Shown here: positions 42,934-46,603 of the stretch, piece after piece
How positions within the stretch are numbered: the stretch's first letter is position 1
Layout: each line of letters starts with the position of its first letter
Assembly (NCBI GenBank): GCA_018812485.1
Contig: JAHJDO010000011.1
Coordinates: forward strand, 1 to 46,603
Reading direction: 5' to 3'
DNA length: 46,603 bases
Origin: a bacterium
GTDB taxonomy: Bacteria; JAHJDO01
The notes under the pieces: model-generated
Databases searched by the model: none
What the model was told of the DNA's origin: nothing
What the model saw: the letters and a program-made list of their open reading frames with translations, nothing else
Translations under genes and position numbers: made by a program

Positions 42934-43512
42934 TCATAAAAACATTCTTAATTCTTCCTGTAGTTTTCTGCAAGCTCTGTGAAGATGGCTTTTTACAGTG
43001 CCTTCAGTGCAGCCTAAGGTCTGAGCTATATTTTTTATTAATAAACCATTGAAGTTTTTTAATATAAACACGGTTTTCTGTTTCAAAGGCAATTTGGATA
43101 TTGCATTATTCAGTTTTTCATTTAGTTCCGATTCTGATGCTTTATCTCTGGGGTTATTATCCATGCTTTTTGGCATGAAGAGAGTTTCAATATTCCTTTC
43201 TGGGGCATCTTCATCATCTTTATGCCAGAACATAAATTTAAAACGCAATTTTTGCCTGTAATAATCATTACATAAATTTATGACAATTCTGTGAAGCCAG
43301 GTGTTAAAAGATGATTTTCCATTAAATGTTCCCAACGAGCGAAATACTCGCAAAAAAGCTTCCTGAGAGATGTCTTTTGCGTCTTCGCTATTTCCGGTAA
43401 GGGCATATGCAACACTATAGGTTTTTTCCATATATTTCTCTATCAGTTGGGCAAAGGCAGACTCTTTGCCTGCCTTTGCTTCTTTTATTGTTTGGCTATC
43501 TTCACAGACCAT
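42934..43512 (-). CDS. ECF RNA polymerase sigma factor (RpoE-like)
   Basis: A 192-residue group 4 sigma factor. Region 2: AFAQLIEKYMEKTYSVAYALTG, NSEDAKDISQEAFLRVFRSL and FNTWLHRIVINLCNDYYR. Region 4: NAISKLPLKQKTVFILKNFN, IAQTLGCTEGTVKSHLHRAC. No regions 1 or 3. It is held by the anti-sigma encoded 19 nt downstream and is encoded 11 nt after a small membrane protein. A sigma-E-type promoter before the operon suggests that it controls itself. Confidence 0.93.
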   Translation of the reverse strand: MVCEDSQTIKEAKAGKESAFAQLIEKYMEKTYSVAYALTGNSEDAKDISQEAFLRVFRSLGTFNGKSSFNTWLHRIVINLCNDYYRQKLRFKFMFWHKDDEDAPERNIETLFMPKSMDNNPRDKASESELNEKLNNAISKLPLKQKTVFILKNFNGLLIKNIAQTLGCTEGTVKSHLHRACRKLQEELRMFL

Positions 43513-43523
43513 GTAATCAAAGT

Positions 43524-44045
43524 TTACTTATTTTCAGATTCTTCTTCCAGCTTTTCAATATTTTTCTCTATATTGTTTTTCAGCTGTTTTAATTTGTCTA
43601 TTTCCTTATTAAAAGCTTCAGGATCTGTATTTTTTAATTCTTTTAGTCTTTTCATTCTTGCGTCTTGAAATTTCTTCTGAAGCTGCGTAAATTTTTCAGG
43701 ATCGTGCTCTTTGAGATATCCAAGCTTTTCCCTAAGATTTGATCCTCGTTTTTTCATTATCTGTTGAAATTTTTCAGGATTTTCTTCTCTCAGTCTTTTG
43801 AGTTGATCAATTTCTCTTTCTTCGGTCATAGAAACTCCGCGCTTCTCAAAAGTGCCCCTATCGTGTCTTTTTGCTTGTGGCATACGGGATTTTCTTTTAA
43901 AAAGATGTTTTTTTATTTGCTCTGCTCTTACGGCATTGGGTTTTGTGATTTTGGCAAGCTCCCTATAAATAAAGATACTCTGAAGATTCAGCCCAGCCAG
44001 TAAGATAAAACCTATTGTTATTAGAATAATATACTTTTTTGCCAT
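43524..44045 (-). CDS. Membrane-anchored periplasmic helical repeat protein, first gene of sigma operon
   Basis: A 173-residue protein with one N-terminal membrane helix (YIILITIGFILLAGLNL) and a highly charged helical rest. Three repeats of about 27 residues are marked ENPEKFQQIMKKR, HDPEKFTQLQKKF and TDPEAFNKEIDKL. This recalls CpxP/Spy-like or heavy-metal-sensor type periplasmic helical proteins but shows no LTxxQ motif, so I leave function open. Because it leads an operon with an ECF sigma and its anti-sigma, it may be the sensor or the buffer for the envelope signal. SD GGAGGG precedes the ATG. Confidence 0.75.
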   Translation of the reverse strand: MAKKYIILITIGFILLAGLNLQSIFIYRELAKITKPNAVRAEQIKKHLFKRKSRMPQAKRHDRGTFEKRGVSMTEEREIDQLKRLREENPEKFQQIMKKRGSNLREKLGYLKEHDPEKFTQLQKKFQDARMKRLKELKNTDPEAFNKEIDKLKQLKNNIEKNIEKLEEESENK

Positions 44046-44148
44046 GATAACTTCCCTCCATTTTGAATACTTAATTTACATTTTTTTAATTTTAGGGCTC
44101 CTACTTCTTCATTCCTCCTTTACGCCCTGAGATTTTCTATTTATTATG

Positions 44149-44177
44149 TTAGACGAGAAAAAAGAGAAAAAGTTTAC
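44149..44177 (-). promoter_or_regulatory. Sigma-E-like (ECF) promoter of the sigma/anti-sigma operon
   Basis: Reading the minus strand: GTAAACTT (44177-44170), 15 nt spacer, GTCTAA preceded by C (44154-44149). This fits the RpoE-type consensus (-35 GGAACTT, -10 TCTAA/TCTGA) better than sigma-70. It lies between the kdsB stop and the first operon gene, giving a leader of about 95 nt. Autoregulation by the encoded ECF sigma is the natural reading. Confidence 0.55.
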
Positions 44178-44189
44178 ATTAGAAATTTT

Positions 44190-44969
44190 TCAGGAAAGAA
44201 TTTCCCGGATCTTTCTTAAATCTGCCGGAATATCAATACTCATTGAGTCGAATTCTGTTTCTGCCATTTTTATTCTATAGCCATGTTCAAGAACTCTAAG
44301 CTGTTCAAGCTTTTCAATTTTTTCAAGATAGGTTTGAGGCATTTTTGCATACTTTAATAAGAAATGTTTTCTGTAGGCGTATATTCCTAAGTGTTTATAG
44401 AATATATCTGTCGTACCAAGAATTAGTTTAGTGTTTAGATTCTTCCATTTATCCCTTGAAAAGGGAATAGGGGAGCGGGAAAAGTATAATGCAAAATTAT
44501 CTTTATCCACAACCACTTTAACTACATCAGGACTCATTAATTCATTAATGTCAGATATTTTTGTCATTAAACTCGCCATAACGACATGTGAATCACAGGA
44601 TATTATTTTTGCAAGTTTTTCAATAGCTTGTGGATCTATTAAAGGTTCATCTCCCTGCACATTGATGATAATGTCTTCTTCTCTGATATCGGGCATTTTC
44701 TTGATTATCCATGCAATTCTGTCAGTACCTGATTTACAGCTTTTTGGAGACATCTCAGCATTAGCTCCAAATTTTTGTGCTGCTCTTAGTATCCGTCTAT
44801 CGTCTGTAGCTATGATTACTTGCTGAATAAGTTTGACATTGAATACTCTTTCATAGACATGCTGTATCATGGGCTTTCCGCAAATATCCTTGAGTACTTT
44901 TCCCGGAAGTCTGGTAGAGGCATATCTTGCAGGAATAACAGCAATTATTTTAGGCTTATGACTCTTCAT
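44190..44969 (-). CDS. kdsB: 3-deoxy-manno-octulosonate cytidylyltransferase
   Basis: A 259-residue CMP-Kdo synthetase activating Kdo for the LPS inner core. Signature: IIAVIPARYASTRLPGKVL, KPMIQHVYERV, IIATDDRRI, SGTDRIAWI, IINVQGDEPLIDPQAI, and YFSRSPIPFSRD. The ATG at 44969 fits homologues; another ATG at 44987 is in frame, neither with a clear SD. It is transcribed toward the sigma operon. With lpxK and waaF it shows that the cell makes lipid A-Kdo-heptose type LPS. Confidence 0.95.
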   Translation of the reverse strand: MKSHKPKIIAVIPARYASTRLPGKVLKDICGKPMIQHVYERVFNVKLIQQVIIATDDRRILRAAQKFGANAEMSPKSCKSGTDRIAWIIKKMPDIREEDIIINVQGDEPLIDPQAIEKLAKIISCDSHVVMASLMTKISDINELMSPDVVKVVVDKDNFALYFSRSPIPFSRDKWKNLNTKLILGTTDIFYKHLGIYAYRKHFLLKYAKMPQTYLEKIEKLEQLRVLEHGYRIKMAETEFDSMSIDIPADLRKIREILS

Positions 44970-45119
44970 AACAGTATATGCTATCATTATGCGCTGGTTT
45001 TGGCAAGGAGGAAAATCGTTGATTTTTGAAACGAACAGGAAAGATTATTTTTTTCTTGATAGCATAGGAAATTATATCAATCTATCTAATTTCAAATTAT
45101 GCTATGATTGGTAGTAGCT

Positions 45120-46415
45120 ATGTTGAATGACAGTCCTATCTACTACAAAAACAGGCTCATCCAGATATTTCGAGATCATTGGGAAGGGTTCAAAGAGTTT
45201 CATCCTGAGCATGTAGATGAAGATATTGAGGTTAATGTTCAAAAGATGCTGGGTTGTGGACTGTTCAAGAACGGCTATGCTGAATACCGTTGTAGCTGCG
45301 GTTATATCAAGAGAGTTCCTTTTAGTTGCAAATCAAGGTTTTGTCTGCGATGTTCCAAGGTATATACTGATAACTGGGTAGTCAGGATGAAGCAGACTAT
45401 ATTTGCCAAGATTGAGCATCGTCATATTATCCTTACCGTTCCAGGAAGTCTGTGGAAGTATTTCCACGATGGTCAAATACTTAAGCTTTTAGCTGACTCT
45501 GGAGCAAAACTGGTTCAAGAGGTTTGCTGTATATGCTCAAGAGGCAAGAAAATAGAGTTGGGCACTATCTTAATTACTCAGACTGCAGGGCGGAGGTCTA
45601 CATGGAATCCACACCTGCATCTTCTGGTTACAGAGGGAGGTCTGGATAAAGATAATCACTGGAAAAAGTTTTATTACTTTGACTACAAAATATTACGCAA
45701 GAAGTGGATGTATATTCTCTTAAGTGCGTTAAAGAAGGCTTTAAGCAAGGATCTAGAGGCAATGAGGTTGATTGAAGAAGTATTTGAGCAGAGAAGCGAA
45801 ACAGGGCTTATTGCCCGAGCTAAGAAAGAAAAAGTAAGAAAAACGGACATCATCGGATACTTGATCAAATACGTTGCATCGCCTCCCATAGCGTTATACA
45901 GAATAGCTGGTTATGATGGTGAATACGTGAGGTATTGGTATAGAGAGCATCCTACAGACAGGCAGGTTTTTGCCAAGGTTAATGCATATGAATTTATTGC
46001 AATGCTAATACAGCATATTCCTCCTAAGGGTTTAAAGCTTATCCGTCACTATGGTCTATATGCTCGTTGTAAGGTTAAAAAGGTAAGAGAAATAGTTGAT
46101 AAAATATTTAGATTTACAAAAGCTATTTCCAATGAATTCATTTCTTTTTTAGGTACATCGTCTTTATCTGGAGACTATAGAAGCAGACTTCGGAAGAGTT
46201 TTGGCATAGACCCATTTAGATGTCCTAAGTGTGGAGGGGAGCTTATTCTTTATGAGGTGTGGCATCCTAAATACGGAAGAGTTTATGATATCTTTAGAGA
46301 TGGGAAATGGGTAGAGGAGGAGAGAAAGGATGTGGTGGAAGAAGAGCCTAAAGAACAAAGGCCAATCAGACAGAACAATCAATTATTCTTGTTCCAAATG
46401 CAAGCATCAAATTAA
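45120..46415 (+). CDS. IS91-family transposase (HUH rolling-circle type)
   Basis: A 431-residue transposase. The N-terminal zinc-binding domain has YRCSCGYIKRVPFSCKSRFC and LRCSKVY; the HUH motif is NPHLHLLVTEGG; the catalytic tyrosine region lies around TDIIGYLIKYVASPP and further YVRYWYREH; a C-terminal zinc ribbon reads FRCPKCGGELILYE. IS91 elements move as single strands by rolling circle between oriIS and terIS and make no target duplication. The gene is intact. TTG at 45108 is an alternative start. Exact element ends are not certain. Confidence 0.92.
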   Translation: MLNDSPIYYKNRLIQIFRDHWEGFKEFHPEHVDEDIEVNVQKMLGCGLFKNGYAEYRCSCGYIKRVPFSCKSRFCLRCSKVYTDNWVVRMKQTIFAKIEHRHIILTVPGSLWKYFHDGQILKLLADSGAKLVQEVCCICSRGKKIELGTILITQTAGRRSTWNPHLHLLVTEGGLDKDNHWKKFYYFDYKILRKKWMYILLSALKKALSKDLEAMRLIEEVFEQRSETGLIARAKKEKVRKTDIIGYLIKYVASPPIALYRIAGYDGEYVRYWYREHPTDRQVFAKVNAYEFIAMLIQHIPPKGLKLIRHYGLYARCKVKKVREIVDKIFRFTKAISNEFISFLGTSSLSGDYRSRLRKSFGIDPFRCPKCGGELILYEVWHPKYGRVYDIFRDGKWVEEERKDVVEEEPKEQRPIRQNNQLFLFQMQASN

Positions 46416-46527
46416 AGTTCCAAGAGAATACATTGACCAGTTTAAACCTGGTGGTAAAGAATATCATGATGATGGTCAAAGCTATTTGCATTGTCCCAAT
46501 TGCGGCGAGATGATAGAGATAAAGTGA
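46330..46527 (+). CDS. Small zinc-ribbon protein overlapping the transposase 3' end
   Basis: A 65-residue ORF in a different frame, overlapping the last 86 nt of the transposase gene. From residue 19 it has a clear zinc ribbon (SCSKCKHQIKVP … LHCPNCGEMIEI), four cysteines in two CxxC pairs. A good SD (GGAGG, 9 nt upstream) supports translation. The first 18 residues are in the overlap and look less protein-like. It may be an IS91 accessory gene or the start of neighbouring DNA. Real but uncertain. Confidence 0.55.
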   Translation: MWWKKSLKNKGQSDRTINYSCSKCKHQIKVPREYIDQFKPGGKEYHDDGQSYLHCPNCGEMIEIK

Positions 46528-46541
46528 TTATTCTTGTGGAA

Positions 46542-46554
46542 AACCGTAACGGTT
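46542..46554 (+). other. Short hairpin, candidate IS91 end structure
   Basis: AACCGT-A-ACGGTT, a perfect 6-bp stem with a single-base loop, 15 nt after the small zinc-ribbon ORF stop and preceded by TTCTTG. IS91-like ends carry short hairpins, so this may be part of oriIS or terIS. Not provable without the boundary. Confidence 0.35.
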
Positions 46555-46570
46555 CCCCGCTTGTGAAAGC

Positions 46571-46595
46571 TTCCTGAGCAAAGCGAAGGATTTTT
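46571..46595 (+). repeat. TCCTGAGCAAAGCGAAGGAT interspersed repeat / terminator-like
   Basis: TTCCTGAGCAAAGCGAAGGA followed by TTTTTC. It resembles the widespread CTGAGCGAAGCGAAGGAT intergenic repeat, and with CTTC/GAAG pairing and a run of five Ts it could also act as a terminator. Confidence 0.5.
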
Positions 46596-46603
46596 CTTGA
46601 CAA

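Noticed and set aside
45019-45114. 31-codon ORF with TTG start and a good SD (AAGGAGG) before the transposase
   Set aside because: Too short, no similarity recognised; could be part of the IS91 end or a chance match.

Overview
This is an AT-rich chromosomal window from a Gram-negative (LPS-building) bacterium. Diderm evidence: lpxK, kdsB, two LPS-core type transferases (waaE-like and waaF), and a secretin with pilM/N/O/P-like partners. The order polA(5' nuclease)-coaE-rho, the TPR/coiled-coil secretin, the very large LamG protein and the many dispersed intergenic repeats recall uncultured candidate phyla such as Omnitrophota and its relatives. That placement is inference from style and gene order, not proven here.

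Layout. 1-7090 (all minus): a HicBA toxin-antitoxin pair, a 1945-residue secreted LamG/carbohydrate-binding protein and a four-helix-bundle (S23-like) gene, with AT-rich repeats between them. 7090-13654 (minus): a surface-polysaccharide operon made of a ceramidase-like protein, a DegT aminotransferase, a DUF1015 protein, a GT4 transferase and a WcaJ/WbaP-type sugar-phosphate transferase. 13933-19012 (plus): the NfnAB-type ferredoxin/NADP oxidoreductase, an Asp/Glu racemase, BioA and a TlpA-like lipoprotein lacking both redox cysteines. 19086-19668: a two-gene nucleotidyltransferase cassette. 19765-24316: a class I aminotransferase, then a tightly overlapped run of waaE-like GT2, waaF, cobS and a PfkB kinase. 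24453-30648: tRNA-Gly, then a PilMN fusion, PilO, PilP/GspC and secretin operon. 30824-35475: a stand-alone PolA 5' nuclease domain, coaE, rho and an STT3-like membrane glycosyltransferase. 35593-42366: nusA, infB, rbfA, nrnA, lpxK and a GT4. 42351-44987 (minus): kdsB upstream of an ECF sigma/anti-sigma operon that has a sigma-E-like promoter. 45120-46603: an IS91-family transposase with a small overlapping zinc-ribbon ORF.

The most striking feature is the repeat content. At least four repeat families are scattered through the window, and several copies lie inside protein-coding sequence. A heptamer-based inverted element (RGACCAY units) codes for the start and N-terminus of LpxK, the N-terminus and part of the signal peptide of the LamG protein, and an in-frame linker in NfnB. 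A roughly 130-nt hairpin repeat (TTCGAAGCACGAA...TTTCGGATTT) separates genes, always co-directional with the downstream gene, and codes for the tail of one GT4. A 24-nt segment carrying an SD, a GTG start and three more codons begins two unrelated genes with the same peptide MNIY. An AT-rich family codes for KNSKLKI-type peptides twice in one membrane protein. Together these suggest repeats that repeatedly remodel gene ends and linkers in this genome.
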